Assembly (NCBI RefSeq): GCF_030316845.1
Contig: NZ_JASZYS010000003.1
Span: 310,001 to 374,000 of the forward strand
Reading direction: 5' to 3'
Length of the DNA stretch: 64,000 bases
Origin: Variovorax davisae
GTDB lineage: Bacteria; Pseudomonadota; Gammaproteobacteria; Burkholderiales; Burkholderiaceae_C
Under the pieces are notes generated by a model. It made no database searches. It saw only the letters and a program-made list of their open reading frames with translations, and had not been told where the DNA came from. Of the stretch, positions 26,540 to 35,411 are shown piece after piece. A program made the position numbers and the translations under genes. Every line of letters begins with the position of its first letter. Position 1 is the first letter of the stretch.

Positions 26540-26896
26540 AACAAGGAGACCTTTACCATTCGCAGACCGTGCGCGGCGCCTCGCGCGCATCCTGGAGGCC
26601 TTGGCTCGAGGCGGGCGTCAGATCAGCGAATACCAGCCCACGATGTTTCCATTGCAAGGTCTTCACGGTGGATGGCCTTCTTGTTTCGGTGGGCTCGACC
26701 AACTTCGACAACCGGTCGTTTCGCCTTAAACGATAAGGCCGACCTCAACATCTACGACGAGGCCTTTGCCACGGCGCAGACGGTGCAGTTCAAGAAAGAT
26801 CTTGCGCAGTTCCGTCGGATGACTTCGAGGCATGATCGCCCCTTCCATGAGAAGCTGCTCGAGCACGCTGCGGCGCTGATCTCGAACCAACTCTAG
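26540..26896 (+). pseudogene. Remnant of a cardiolipin synthase/phospholipase D gene (C-terminal HKD part)
   Basis: Only the last 110 or so codons are represented, in several frames. One frame gives QTVRGASRASWRPWLEAGVR and then FHCKVFTVDGLLVSVGSTNF, which is the second HKD motif (HxKx4Dx6GSxN). An extra A at about 26727 then shifts to the frame LNDKADLNIYDEAFATAQ and on to HAAALISNQL, the usual Cls C-terminus. Another indel pair surrounds the expected R-SEYQPTMFH segment. The 5' two thirds are gone. Confidence 0.82.
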
Positions 26897-27142
26897 ACCG
26901 CCGCACGGCGCACGTTCATCGCAGGGCACCTTGCGTGCGTAAGGCCTGCTCGCCGGCGGTCAATCGCCCTAGGAGCCTGGAACCACCACCGCTCTGCCGC
27001 TGTCCGTCAGGCGCAGGCTGTCGCGACTTCTGCGCTCGCACCGCGTCGGTGTTCTTGCGCGTGCGAATGGGAGCGGCGCCTACGAACTCCAATCATCGCC
27101 GTCTTCATCATGCGTTGCCCCACACCTCACAACGAAGGATAA

Positions 27143-27640
27143 ATGATGACCACCACCAAGCGCGCCGCGCCCGACGCGTGCAGCCTTCTCGATGCCGATC
27201 ACCGCAAGGTCAAGAAGCTGTTCGGCGACTATGAGACGCTCACGAAGTCGAAGGCCGCCAGTGCCGGACAGAAGAAGCGGGACCTCGCTACCGAGATTTG
27301 CATGGAACTCACGGTCCATGCCCAGATCGAGGAAGAAATCTTCTATCCCGCGCTGCGCAACGCAATCAAGGCCACCGACCTGCTGGATGAGGCCGAGGTC
27401 GAGCACGCCACCGTCAAGGATCTGATCGCGCAGTTGGAGTCGGCAGCCAACGTCGACGACATGTTCGATGCCAAGGTAAAGGTGCTCGGCGAGTACATCG
27501 ATCACCATGTGAAGGAGGAGCGCAACGAAATCTTCGTCAAGGCGCGGGCCGCGCGCAGCCTCGACTTGGTCAGCATGCGCGAACAACTCGCAGCCCGGAA
27601 GGAAGAGCTTATGGACGAGCTCACGGGCGCGACGGCCTGA
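27143..27640 (+). CDS. Hemerythrin HHE-domain protein
   Basis: A 165-aa four-helix protein. Putative di-iron ligands are in LLDADHRKVKKLF (first His), TVHAQIEEEIFYPALR (His and Glu), EVEHATVKDLI (His) and YIDHHVKEERNEIF (His and Glu). It is cytoplasmic. Roles in O2 or NO sensing or iron handling are known for relatives, but the exact role here is inferred. It lies 17 bases before the DUF1003 gene and likely shares an operon with it. Confidence 0.9.
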   Translation: MMTTTKRAAPDACSLLDADHRKVKKLFGDYETLTKSKAASAGQKKRDLATEICMELTVHAQIEEEIFYPALRNAIKATDLLDEAEVEHATVKDLIAQLESAANVDDMFDAKVKVLGEYIDHHVKEERNEIFVKARAARSLDLVSMREQLAARKEELMDELTGATA

Positions 27641-27656
27641 ACCGCTCGAAGGCAGC

Positions 27657-28244
27657 ATGCATGTCCCGAAGGCCACGGATGCAGACGTGAGGGCCGGCGC
27701 GGAGGGGCCAAGCCAGCCGACGAGCGGTGCCTCACGTCCCGCTCCTTCGCTCGAGACCCTGACCGAGCGCAACATCGAGTCGATTTTGTGCCTCGAAGAC
27801 AAGGAGCGTGCCGCCAAGCCGAGGCTGTACAAGATGGTGTCGGCCGTAGCGGCTTTTTGCGGTACGGTCGCCTTCCTCTGGGCCAACCTCGCCGTGTTCG
27901 CGATCTGGATCGCGCTGAACGAATCGATCGTGAAATTCGATCCGTACCCGTTCACATTCCTCCTGTTCATCGTCTCGCTGGAGGCGATCTTTCTTTCCGT
28001 CCTCATCCTCATCAGCCAGAACATGGCGGCGGAGGAGAACGAGCGACGGCATCACCTAGACCTGCAGATCAACCTTCTGAACGAGCGCGAGATGACGGCC
28101 CTGCTGCGGCTCGTCACCCGCATGGCCACCAAGCTGGGTGTCGAGGGCGAGGACCAGCGCGAGGTCCGTACCTTGACGGAGGACACGAATCCGAGCGAGG
28201 TGTTGCATCAGATCGTGCGGGCGGAGTCGGCGCACAATCGCTGA
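27657..28244 (+). CDS. DUF1003 membrane protein
   Basis: A 195-aa inner-membrane protein. The cytoplasmic N-terminal part carries TERNIESILCLEDKERAAK. Two spans follow at about residues 66-88 (AFCGTVAFLWANLAVFAIWI) and 101-122 (FTFLLFIVSLEAIFLSVLIL). Then comes the DUF1003 signature ISQNMAAEENERRHHLDLQI, and a coiled C-terminus. The family is found in stress-associated clusters with hemerythrin and DUF892 genes. Confidence 0.9.
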   Translation: MHVPKATDADVRAGAEGPSQPTSGASRPAPSLETLTERNIESILCLEDKERAAKPRLYKMVSAVAAFCGTVAFLWANLAVFAIWIALNESIVKFDPYPFTFLLFIVSLEAIFLSVLILISQNMAAEENERRHHLDLQINLLNEREMTALLRLVTRMATKLGVEGEDQREVRTLTEDTNPSEVLHQIVRAESAHNR

Positions 28245-28946
28245 GCGCAACTAGCCTCAACTACCGAAAGACGTGCGTTTGCGAGGCCGTCGCCTGCCGG
28301 CGCTAGATCTCCCGTGTTGGCGGTGCGGGCACGGCTAGGAAATCCTTCGCTAAGGGGGCCTGATGACGCCGAACGCGCCGCGACCGGCGCAGGATGAAGG
28401 TCCCGACGATGGCATCATCGGTCCCTGAGTCTGCGATCTGCGCCATTCCGGTCTGTCAAGGCGCCATGTGATGGCGGGCCCTGACGTCTAAAGCCAGCAA
28501 AAAATGCACGCAGGCGTTGCGCAAGACTCGGTTATGGTTCGCTCGTCCCCATGCAAACCACGGGCCATTCGAAAGATGGAATGCGTGCTAGGCCCACGAA
28601 GCTCCTGCCAACTTTGCTGTCATGCCCACTCAAGACACTGTTTCCGCTTCGCTGAATCCGGAAGCCCCGCGTTCGATACATGACGCGCGCCGAGCCGGTC
28701 GCGCCTCATCGGATGAGCACGCCGAACCGGCTAGCCGTTTCGGCGCGGCGGCCAGTATCGTCGACCGCCTCGACCTGCGACCGTTACACATGTGTACGCG
28801 TCGGCCCTGGTGGAGGCTTTGGTAGCGCCGACGCTGGTGCCTCGCCTGCCGGAGTCCATGCAATTCGCGCGCACGCACCGGCGCGCGCCCGCAGCCTGCG
28901 CTTTGACCCTCAGAGGTTTAGCTTCAGTTCAGGAGCGCGCTCCATC
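28245..28946. other. Gene-poor region
   Basis: Open frames here are short, Arg-rich and mutually overlapping, typical of GC shadow frames. Nothing recognisable as RNA, repeat or gene remnant. Confidence 0.4.
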
Positions 28947-29072
28947 ATGAATTCACCTCCGACCACATTGGTCTTGCCCCCCTTCGGCGGGCCTTTCTTG
29001 ACTGCGCAGGCTTACGAGAGGGTCACCATCGGCGATATCTTGAACGACGACGCCTCGGAGTTTGAGTACTGA
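28947..29072 (+). CDS. Doubtful 41-aa hypothetical protein
   Basis: Reads MNSPPTTLVLPPFGGPFLTA and ends in an acidic DDASEFEY. An AGGAGCG sequence lies about 10 bases before the ATG. Composition is protein-like, but there is no family match and no coupling to neighbours. From here to 29361 nothing else is supported. Confidence 0.3.
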   Translation: MNSPPTTLVLPPFGGPFLTAQAYERVTIGDILNDDASEFEY

Positions 29073-29361
29073 GCATGGACCGTGCTCGTCGAGATTAAGC
29101 CACCAGGCGAAGCGTTAACAGAAATGCCGGGTAGCACTGTCCACCTCGCGCCTTGACCCGGTCAGCGCGCGACTCGCGATGTGCAAGAAGGCCCCAGACT
29201 TCATCGTCGACGACTGGCTCGCCAGCACTCCCGCCGGCGAGCGCAGACTCTCCGGGCCATAGCGGCCAAAGTCGACCAGTATCAGTCTGCAACCGCTGAC
29301 GCTCAGTCCGTTCCGATCCCTTAAATGCGACGCACCATTGCGTCGCGAGCTCCCCTTGCCG

Positions 29362-29973
29362 TCAAACGTGGCCTGGCCAGCCCGGCAGATACGAGCTCTT
29401 CTTCGAGCGGGCCAGGACGAGGGCGAAGCGCAGCGCCTTCTTAGGCTCTTCATCCATCAGCTTTCTCGGCACGGCACTTCGAAAATGGTTAGCCCACAGG
29501 AACTCCAGGAAGGGCGCGTCGGACTTTGCGATACCGCCGGCGTCCCGCACTTCACCCGCCAAGCTGCGGTATGGGTCGTTCTTGAGATCCTCGAAGTTGG
29601 TCGGAATCTTATCGAAGCCGCACCGCTTTCCGGTCTCGTCATACGGATGCACCCAGCTGTAGTGGTCCATGAAGATCCAGAAGTCGTCGAGATGGAGGCG
29701 CGACAAATCCTTCACCACGCCAACCAGCACGTTCTCGGATTTTTCCTTGATCAAAGCACCCGCAGTGTGATGATGATCAATGATGTAGAAATACTTCTTC
29801 GGACCCTTGATGACGGGGAAGAGTTCGTGGCTCATGGCCACCCGCCTCTCCTTGGCACCGAGCTTGTTCCATGACTCGCGCTTCTGCTCGACCTCCCTGA
29901 ATCCGACGCTGATCTGTGTCGGTCGAAGAAGCCTGAGTTCCACTTCCTTGAGCTTGGAATCGATGCTGTACAT
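29362..29973 (-). CDS. ParB-like nuclease family protein (ParBc_2 type)
   Basis: A 203-aa protein. The N-terminal LRLLRPTQISVGFREVEQKR and then HELFPVIKGPKKYFYIIDHH with HTAGAL match the putative ParB-like nuclease family, where the IDHHH segment is the hallmark. The C-terminal half (DDFWIFMDHYSWVHPYDETG, FEDLKNDPYRSLAGEVRDAG) is helical. Not a chromosome-partitioning ParB: it lacks the HTH and dimer domains. The start at 29973 begins the conserved region. Confidence 0.8.
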   Translation of the reverse strand: MYSIDSKLKEVELRLLRPTQISVGFREVEQKRESWNKLGAKERRVAMSHELFPVIKGPKKYFYIIDHHHTAGALIKEKSENVLVGVVKDLSRLHLDDFWIFMDHYSWVHPYDETGKRCGFDKIPTNFEDLKNDPYRSLAGEVRDAGGIAKSDAPFLEFLWANHFRSAVPRKLMDEEPKKALRFALVLARSKKSSYLPGWPGHV

Positions 29974-30037
29974 GACGCACCCCGCTTGAGAAGAGCTCGA
30001 AATGATCGCGCCTTCCGCGGGTCCGACAAAGTAGGAG

Positions 30038-30535
30038 ATGACCGTGTTTGAAATCATCCAGTTGGTGTTCGGCGAAGGTTCAGATCTCGCGGTCTGGCAG
30101 ATGTCAGCACGCGCGGCCGTGGTCTTTGCCCTCGCGCTCGCGCTCATTCGTGCGTCGGGGCGGCGTTCGTTTGGTCAGCACACCCCTTTCGACGCCTGCA
30201 TCACAGTGCTGCTCGGGGCCGTCTTGAGTCGAGCCGTGGTCGGCGCCTCGCCCTTCTTGGCTACGATGGCAGCGTCAACAGTACTCGTGTTCGTACATCG
30301 CGCGGTCGCCCTGGCGAGCACCCGATGGGCACGCTTCGACGATTTGGTGAACGGCAGGGAAATCGAAGTGGTGCGCGACGGGCAGGTCGACCCGGCCGCC
30401 ATGCGTAGGGCCCTGCTCTCGCAGAGCAACCTTGAGGAGGCCATTCGGCAATCCATCGGCGACAAGAAGGTCTCAGATGTGGCCCGTGCGACTCTCGAGA
30501 GGGACGGGAAGGTCACCGTCCTCGCCAAGGACTGA
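30038..30535 (+). CDS. DUF421/YetF-type membrane protein
   Basis: A 165-aa protein. Three N-terminal spans (about residues 22-40, 52-70, 73-92) include RAAVVFALALALIRASGRRS and FDACITVLLGAVLSRAVVGA. A cytoplasmic domain follows: DDLVNGREIEVVRDGQVDPA, MRRALLSQSNLEEAIRQ and a beta tail. This is the YetF arrangement. The family is linked to envelope stress and spore or biofilm traits in other bacteria; the activity is unknown. Confidence 0.85.
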   Translation: MTVFEIIQLVFGEGSDLAVWQMSARAAVVFALALALIRASGRRSFGQHTPFDACITVLLGAVLSRAVVGASPFLATMAASTVLVFVHRAVALASTRWARFDDLVNGREIEVVRDGQVDPAAMRRALLSQSNLEEAIRQSIGDKKVSDVARATLERDGKVTVLAKD

Positions 30536-30967
30536 CCGCTTCGCATTCTGGTGCCGAAGATTCGAGCGACGACGCTGAGGCGCTGATGGTGTTGCTCCGC
30601 CGCTCAACCGGATACGACGTCCGAATAGCCGTCGAACCCGAAACGGTGTTCGGCCCGAGCAGGGCGACTGGAAAAGTTCAGCCATTCATGAATCACCACA
30701 TTTCACAAACTCTAGATGCGAAGCAGCCTAAGCTCGACCTGGATAACGAAGAGCCTTCTGGCGACTTTCGTCATTCCAGAAGGCTCTCGCGGTCTCGGAG
30801 TACCTAGTGAAGGCTTTGCCGAGACCGTGGAAAGACTCTGCTGCTCTCTTTCGCTTGCGGGTTCAGCCGCTCCCTCAAAAGGAAGACGGACGGGTCCTAC
30901 CGACATCGCTGTCGGATTCGGCCTGCGTGATTTCGCGTCGCGCGCTTCGGATCGTCCGCCGTCCGAC
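30536..30967. other. Intergenic region with an 11-bp inverted repeat
   Basis: No gene is supported. GAGCCTTCTGG at 30751-30761 pairs exactly with CCAGAAGGCTC at 30776-30786 across a 14-base loop. There is no T-run after it, so its role as terminator or operator is open. Confidence 0.5.
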
Positions 30968-31741
30968 ATGCCAACTTCTTTCATGCATTCCAACTGGCCT
31001 CAAAGCCTCTGGCTCGTGCGTCATGGACAGAGCGCGGGCAATGTGGCGCGCGACGCCGCAGAGTCGGGTGGCCTGGCCTTGATCGAGCTCGACTGGCGCG
31101 ACATCGACGTGCCGCTCGCGGCACTCGGGCGGGCCCAGTCGTCGGCGCTGGGTGACTGGTTCGCGAGCTTGCCGAAGGACGAGCAGCCGGAGGTCATCCT
31201 TTGCTCGCCCTATTTGCGTGCGCAGGAGACGGCACGCCTGTTGGCCGAGGCCTCGGGGGTGGCACCGAAGCTGCGGCTTGACGAGCGCCTGCGCGAGAAA
31301 GAATTCGGCATCCTCGACCGCTTGACCAAGCTGGGTATCCAGCAGAAGCATCCCGAACTCAACGAGCAGCGCGTGCACGTGGGCAAGTTTTACTTCCGGC
31401 CGCCCGGTGGCGAGAGCTGGTGCGACGTGATCCTGCGCCTGCGTAGCATACTGGAGATGGTGACGCGCGAGTACGCAGGCTGCCGCGTGCTCGTGGTCGC
31501 GCATCAGGTGATCGTCAATTGCATGCGCTACCTGCTCGAGCACATGGACGAAAAGCAGATTCTCGACATCGACCGTCAGGGCGACGTGCCCAACTGCGGC
31601 ATCACTTCGTACCGCGCCCAGCGCCGCAAGGACGAGGACGAGACGCTGCAATTGGAATTGGCCAATTTCGTTGCGCCTTTGCGTGAGGCGGCCACTCCGG
31701 TCACCACCGCCCCCGACCAGCCTGTGGCGCCCAAGCCCTGA
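30968..31741 (+). CDS. Histidine phosphatase (phosphoglycerate-mutase-like)
   Basis: A 257-aa protein. The phospho-His motif LVRHGQSAGNVARD (RHG) lies near residue 17. The second Arg is in SPYLRAQETARLL, the acid/base Glu in LREKEFGILD, and the second His in VLVVAHQVIVNCMRYLL. A branch-2-like insert, KFYFRPPGGESWCDVILRL, is typical of the phosphatase subgroup. It ends 17 bases before nnrD, so they are probably cotranscribed. The in-frame ATG at 30983 is an alternative start. Confidence 0.88.
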   Translation: MPTSFMHSNWPQSLWLVRHGQSAGNVARDAAESGGLALIELDWRDIDVPLAALGRAQSSALGDWFASLPKDEQPEVILCSPYLRAQETARLLAEASGVAPKLRLDERLREKEFGILDRLTKLGIQQKHPELNEQRVHVGKFYFRPPGGESWCDVILRLRSILEMVTREYAGCRVLVVAHQVIVNCMRYLLEHMDEKQILDIDRQGDVPNCGITSYRAQRRKDEDETLQLELANFVAPLREAATPVTTAPDQPVAPKP

Positions 31742-31758
31742 GCGCCGAGCCCGAACCC

Positions 31759-32646
31759 ATGGCAGAGACCCGCGACGCGCCGCTGACTGAAGCCACGCTC
31801 AAGCAATGGCCGCTGCCCGAACTGGGCCCGGATGCCGACAAGGAGGGCCGCGGCCACGTGCTGGTGGTCGCGGGCAGCGTCGAAATCCCCGGAGCCGCCC
31901 TGCTTGCTGCCACGGCAGCACTTCGCGTGGGCGAACTCACGATCGCGGCGCCCGAGCGCGTGGCATCGGGCCTGGCGCTCGCAATTCCCGAAGCCCGGGT
32001 GATCGCGCTCGAGGAGACGCCGGACGGCGGCTTCGATGTCAGCGGCTGCGAGGCTCTGGCACCAATCGCCGAGGGCTTGAAAGCACTGGTCATGGGGCCG
32101 GGCATGCAGGACGAATCGCGTAGCGTGATGTTCGTACGCGCGATGCTGTTGATGTTCTCCGGCAGCACAGTGATTCTGGATGCGCTGGCAATGTCGGTCG
32201 TGCGCGAGGGACCGTTCTGTTCAAACAGCGTGGTGCTGACGCCTCGTGCGGGCGAGATGGCCTACCTGAGCGGACTGCCCAAGGAGGTGGTTTGCGAGCA
32301 GCCGCTGGCCGCCGCGCGGGAAGCCGCCATGCATTGGAACGCGCTGGTGGCGCTGAAGGGCGCGCACACGCACATTGCGCAGCCCGACGGCCGCGCCTGG
32401 CGCTTCTCCGGGGGCGGGCCGGGGCTCGGTACCTCGGGTTCAGGCGACACGCTGGCCGGCCTCATCGGTGGCTTCGCGGCACGCGGACTGCCTGCCATGC
32501 AGGCCTGTGCCTGGGGCGTGCTCGTTCACGCCCGCGCGGGTGCGGCGTTGGCACGGCGACACGGCGCGGTCGGCTACCTTGCTCGGGAGCTCGCAGGCGA
32601 GGTGCCGGCGCTGGTCCATCGGCTCGATCGACAGACGCGGCCTTAG
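31759..32646 (+). CDS. nnrD: ADP-dependent NAD(P)H-hydrate dehydratase
   Basis: A 295-aa ribokinase-fold enzyme that repairs hydrated NADH and NADPH. It is the YjeF C-terminal domain as a separate protein, without the NnrE epimerase domain. Signatures: GHVLVVAGSVEIPGAALLAA near the N-terminus, VLTPRAGEMAYLSG, LKGAHTHIA, and the ATP/ADP site GTSGSGDTLAGLIGGFAARG with the catalytic Asp. It follows the histidine phosphatase gene closely. Confidence 0.9.
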   Translation: MAETRDAPLTEATLKQWPLPELGPDADKEGRGHVLVVAGSVEIPGAALLAATAALRVGELTIAAPERVASGLALAIPEARVIALEETPDGGFDVSGCEALAPIAEGLKALVMGPGMQDESRSVMFVRAMLLMFSGSTVILDALAMSVVREGPFCSNSVVLTPRAGEMAYLSGLPKEVVCEQPLAAAREAAMHWNALVALKGAHTHIAQPDGRAWRFSGGGPGLGTSGSGDTLAGLIGGFAARGLPAMQACAWGVLVHARAGAALARRHGAVGYLARELAGEVPALVHRLDRQTRP

Positions 32647-32706
32647 GGCGACTCTCGCTTGCGATGGGTGCCCACACACTACTTTGCGGTCGCTGGCGAA
32701 GCCAAG

Positions 32707-33108
32707 TCAGCTCTTCATGCGCTTGATAGAGGCCTTCGCAGCGCTATGGTCGGCCTTGGCCTGATTGACGCAGGCCGATTTGGCATCGCCAGCCAAGTCG
32801 TCGCACTTTTCCTTGGCGACGTCATAGGTCCTCGTTGCTTTCTCCTCCGCCACCTTCTTCGAATGACGGGGGGAAGGCTTATATTGCTGTTCGAGTTCGG
32901 CCTTGGCGACGTTCTCAGCGCCCTTGGCCTCCTTCATGCAGACATCCTTCGCGTTGTCCTTCAACGTGTCGCATTTGGCCTTGGCGACGTCGTAGTCGGC
33001 GGAGATCTTTTGCTTGGCCACGCTGTACTCGTCCTTGGTCATTGCGTGGGCGCTCGTCAAGACCAGACCGCAGGAGGCGAAGGCGAGTACGAGAAGATGC
33101 TTTTTCAT
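32707..33108 (-). CDS. Exported Lys/Cys-rich repeat protein
   Basis: A 133-aa periplasmic protein with signal peptide MKKHLLVLAFASCGLVLTSAHA. The mature part contains two imperfect repeats: YDVAKAKCDTLKDNAKDVCM (about residues 39-58) and YDVAKEKCDDLAGDAKSACV (about 96-115), so Cys residues occur in pairs. It is helical and basic. Proteins of this layout are common in Burkholderiales and their role is unknown. AGAGGGA precedes the start at 33108, which rules out the longer frame. Confidence 0.7.
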   Translation of the reverse strand: MKKHLLVLAFASCGLVLTSAHAMTKDEYSVAKQKISADYDVAKAKCDTLKDNAKDVCMKEAKGAENVAKAELEQQYKPSPRHSKKVAEEKATRTYDVAKEKCDDLAGDAKSACVNQAKADHSAAKASIKRMKS

Positions 33109-33315
33109 GGGAGTCCCTCTGTAAGTTGATTGCTTCGCAGTCCGCACGCCCCGCACTTTCGCGCCGCTGGAGCGCTGCTGACTGAAGATTTACGATAAAG
33201 GCTCAGCGGTCCATGACCCGTAGGACGGCGCCCCCGCGCGCCATAAGGAACCCTTCTCCTTGGTGTCGCCGGAGGCGTGGGCCCTGGGCGCGTCGAGGAT
33301 GTCGCTGATCCGTAG

Positions 33316-33411
33316 CGCACGTCGCGCACGATGTCCTTGGAGCCACGCTCGCCGGCGCTGGCGTGACTTGTCCGCCTCCTGAACGGTGCGGCCTTGGTGT
33401 GCTGATGAGCG
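33316..33411 (-). pseudogene. Short degenerate fragment of a catalase gene
   Basis: About 95 bases align with katE positions 19016-19137 in the same orientation. They include near-identical tracts around GTCGCGC, TGTCCTTGGAGCC and GCGGCCTTGGTG, but with internal deletions (one of about 25 bases) that destroy the frame. The corresponding KatE region is residues near [19 protein letters not shown]. Neighbouring bases up to 33496 show nothing else. Confidence 0.6.
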
Positions 33412-33496
33412 GAAAAGGAAGCTTTCCGTTCAATTTCCCATCGGAAGGGCTCTACGTTGCGCTGCGTGATGCCTTCTCTCCCGGCGACGTATGACT

Positions 33497-33922
33497 CTAT
33501 TGCGGAGTGCCAGTCTTGTCCTTTGGATTTGTCGGCACATCGGGCCGCTCGCCCGCCTTGCCCATCTGGGGTTTCAGTTCGTTTCGGGTCGGCTTGACTT
33601 CGGAACGAGACATCGCGCCAGTCGGCTGAGCAGGATTCGGTTGGTTGTTGATCGTGGTAGACGACTCGCCCTTGGGCAAGTTTGTGTTGGCGCTGTTCTT
33701 GTGCTCCATGCGGGCCTCGGATCGCACGGTTTCGCGCGAGGCAGGACTCACGCCATCGGGCTTTTGTGTGGGATTGGGAACGCCCGCTGGAGTCTTTGTA
33801 CTGGCCTGCCCCCCGACGGCGGGGTCAGGCGCAGCAGGCACGGAGGTGGTCTGCCCAAATGATGCTCCAGTTGACGTAAGCAAGACGGCGCAAGCGAGCG
33901 CTGGAAAGATGTGACGTTTCAT
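33497..33922 (-). CDS. Exported disordered hypothetical protein
   Basis: A 141-aa protein with a signal peptide (MKRHIFPALACAVLLTSTGA, cleaved before QTTSV). The mature region is Pro/Asn/Lys-rich and low in hydrophobic residues: AVGGQASTKTPAGVPNPTQK, then SEARMEHKNSANTNLPKGES. This suggests a disordered periplasmic protein. AAGGAG precedes the ATG. A degenerate copy lies at 2060-2350. Confidence 0.65.
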   Translation of the reverse strand: MKRHIFPALACAVLLTSTGASFGQTTSVPAAPDPAVGGQASTKTPAGVPNPTQKPDGVSPASRETVRSEARMEHKNSANTNLPKGESSTTINNQPNPAQPTGAMSRSEVKPTRNELKPQMGKAGERPDVPTNPKDKTGTPQ

Positions 33923-34004
33923 AGAAACTCCTTTTTAGATAGAGACCGAATCGCGTTATCTCGGCGCTACCGGCCACAGTCACATGTGCTCTCTTCTTAA
34001 AATT

Positions 34005-34065
34005 TAGATGTCAGACAGCTGCCCGAGGTGAGGTAAAAAACTATGAATGTGTCTTTTGACATCTA
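34005..34065. promoter_or_regulatory. 9-bp inverted repeat upstream of the DUF892 gene
   Basis: TAGATGTCA at 34005-34013 and its exact complement TGACATCTA at 34057-34065 are 43 bases apart. The region 33923-34201 is visibly AT-richer than the surroundings. It could hold a regulator site or a looped mRNA leader. Confidence 0.4.
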
Positions 34066-34201
34066 GTCACTGCGTCCGCCTTGGATCTTCGACAGCTGGT
34101 CAGCGCTTCGTCCGACATCTTTGAGTCGCAAAAAGAGCACACCTACCCTTAAGCCTCGCGTCTCACGCGAGATCAAATCACCATTGCAAAAGGGAAATAA
34201 A

Positions 34202-34705
34202 ATGTCCACTCCTTCGAGTCTTAAAGATCTTTACACAGACGAATTGAAAGATCTATGGTCAGCGAATGACCAGATGTTGCGCTTTCTTAAGAAAGTCGAG
34301 GGTAAGGCCACCGACGAAAGCCTAAAGGAAATGCTGTCCAACTCCCAAGAGGGAATTGCAGAGCACACTGAGCTTCTAAAGGAACTCCTTACCTCAAATG
34401 GTGAGGAAGTTGCCAAAGAGCATTGCAAAGGGATGGCAGGGCTGACCGCTGAAGCGATCAAACATACGATGGAGGAAGCACCGGAAGAAGGGGCTGTACT
34501 CGACGCGGTGATCATTTCTCAATTTCAGAGAATGACGCATTACGGCATTGCCGGCTTCGGCACGGCAGCGGCATATGCACAGGCGCTGGGTCAAGACGAT
34601 GACTATCAAACGCTAAAAGGCGCTGTGGAGGATATGTACGGCGGCGACGAATACATGTCCAAACTAGCGGAAACGACCGTGAATATCAAAGCTGGAGACG
34701 AGTAG
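34202..34705 (+). CDS. DUF892 / YciF-type ferritin-like protein
   Basis: A 167-aa four-helix protein: LKDLYTDELKDLWSANDQML, then SNSQEGIAEHTELLKELL, and AVIISQFQRMTHYGIAGFGT followed by YAQALGQDDDYQTL. Glu and His residues occur at the ferritin-like di-metal positions of the YciE/YciF family, which responds to osmotic and oxidative stress. Codons are visibly AT-richer (AAA, GAA, CTT) than those of neighbours, a sign of recent acquisition. The ATG at 34202 starts the conserved domain. Confidence 0.88.
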   Translation: MSTPSSLKDLYTDELKDLWSANDQMLRFLKKVEGKATDESLKEMLSNSQEGIAEHTELLKELLTSNGEEVAKEHCKGMAGLTAEAIKHTMEEAPEEGAVLDAVIISQFQRMTHYGIAGFGTAAAYAQALGQDDDYQTLKGAVEDMYGGDEYMSKLAETTVNIKAGDE

Positions 34706-34732
34706 CTAAATTGCAGCTTTTAAGGAGGCGCT

Positions 34733-35374
34733 GTGCCACCCGTCTCTTGTCGGTCCCTCCTACGCCGCTCGCTGGCGATGGCATCCATCGCGCTTGCAGC
34801 CTGTATGGCCCCAGCGCCGCAGCAATCCGGAAGCTGGATCGACCCAACGCTCGGCCCAAACTCTGGACTCCTTCACGGGGCCAAGGTCCTCGTGGCATGT
34901 GAGACATGGGATGTCTTCATGCGGCAAGACTGCGTGGATGCTCTTTCCCGCCAGCTGCAATCGAGAGGCGCGACTCCCATCGCTGCCCGTTTCAACGGCT
35001 TGCCGGCAAGAGGCAACGAACTTGAGGGGCAATTGATCGCGGACGCCACGAGCGCAGGCGCGGCGACGGTTTTACTAGTTGAACTTGCGCCGGCCGTCAT
35101 GGGTGGCGGTGGCTTCTCGGGCGCCTCCATCGGAATAGGAGGCTTCAGTTGGGGGCGAAGTGGAGGCGCCGGAATCGGCCTCAGCGCGCCCATCGGGGGG
35201 ACGGGTTGGGGGAGCACCGGATTTGCAGCACAGGGGCGCATCGTGTCCGTTAGCAACGCTCGCGTGATGTGGAGCTCCACATTCGTCGCCTCGCCTTCTT
35301 CAGACCTTGCGTCACAGGTGCGCGACTTGACCCGCGCGTTAGGTGAGGGGTTGCAGGCCGCCGGCTTGTTTTGA
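34733..35374 (+). CDS. Glycine-rich lipoprotein
   Basis: A 213-aa protein translated from GTG at 34733 behind a strong AAGGAGG site. The signal ends in the lipobox LAAC (Cys about residue 24). A soluble domain follows (AKVLVACETWDVFMRQDCVD, with two Cys), then a Gly-rich stretch at about residues 122-160 (GGGGFSGASIGIGGFSWGRS) and a beta-rich end (QGRIVSVSNARVMWSSTFVA). The overall plan resembles GNA1162/CsgG-like outer-membrane lipoproteins, but I am not certain of the family. Confidence 0.7.
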   Translation: MPPVSCRSLLRRSLAMASIALAACMAPAPQQSGSWIDPTLGPNSGLLHGAKVLVACETWDVFMRQDCVDALSRQLQSRGATPIAARFNGLPARGNELEGQLIADATSAGAATVLLVELAPAVMGGGGFSGASIGIGGFSWGRSGGAGIGLSAPIGGTGWGSTGFAAQGRIVSVSNARVMWSSTFVASPSSDLASQVRDLTRALGEGLQAAGLF

Positions 35375-35411
35375 TCGTTGACCGCTGGCCCACGACTAGT
35401 TAGGAACCATC

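Noticed and set aside
29362..29973. Chromosome-partitioning ParB
   Set aside because: Lacks the HTH and dimerisation domains; matches only the ParB-like nuclease family.
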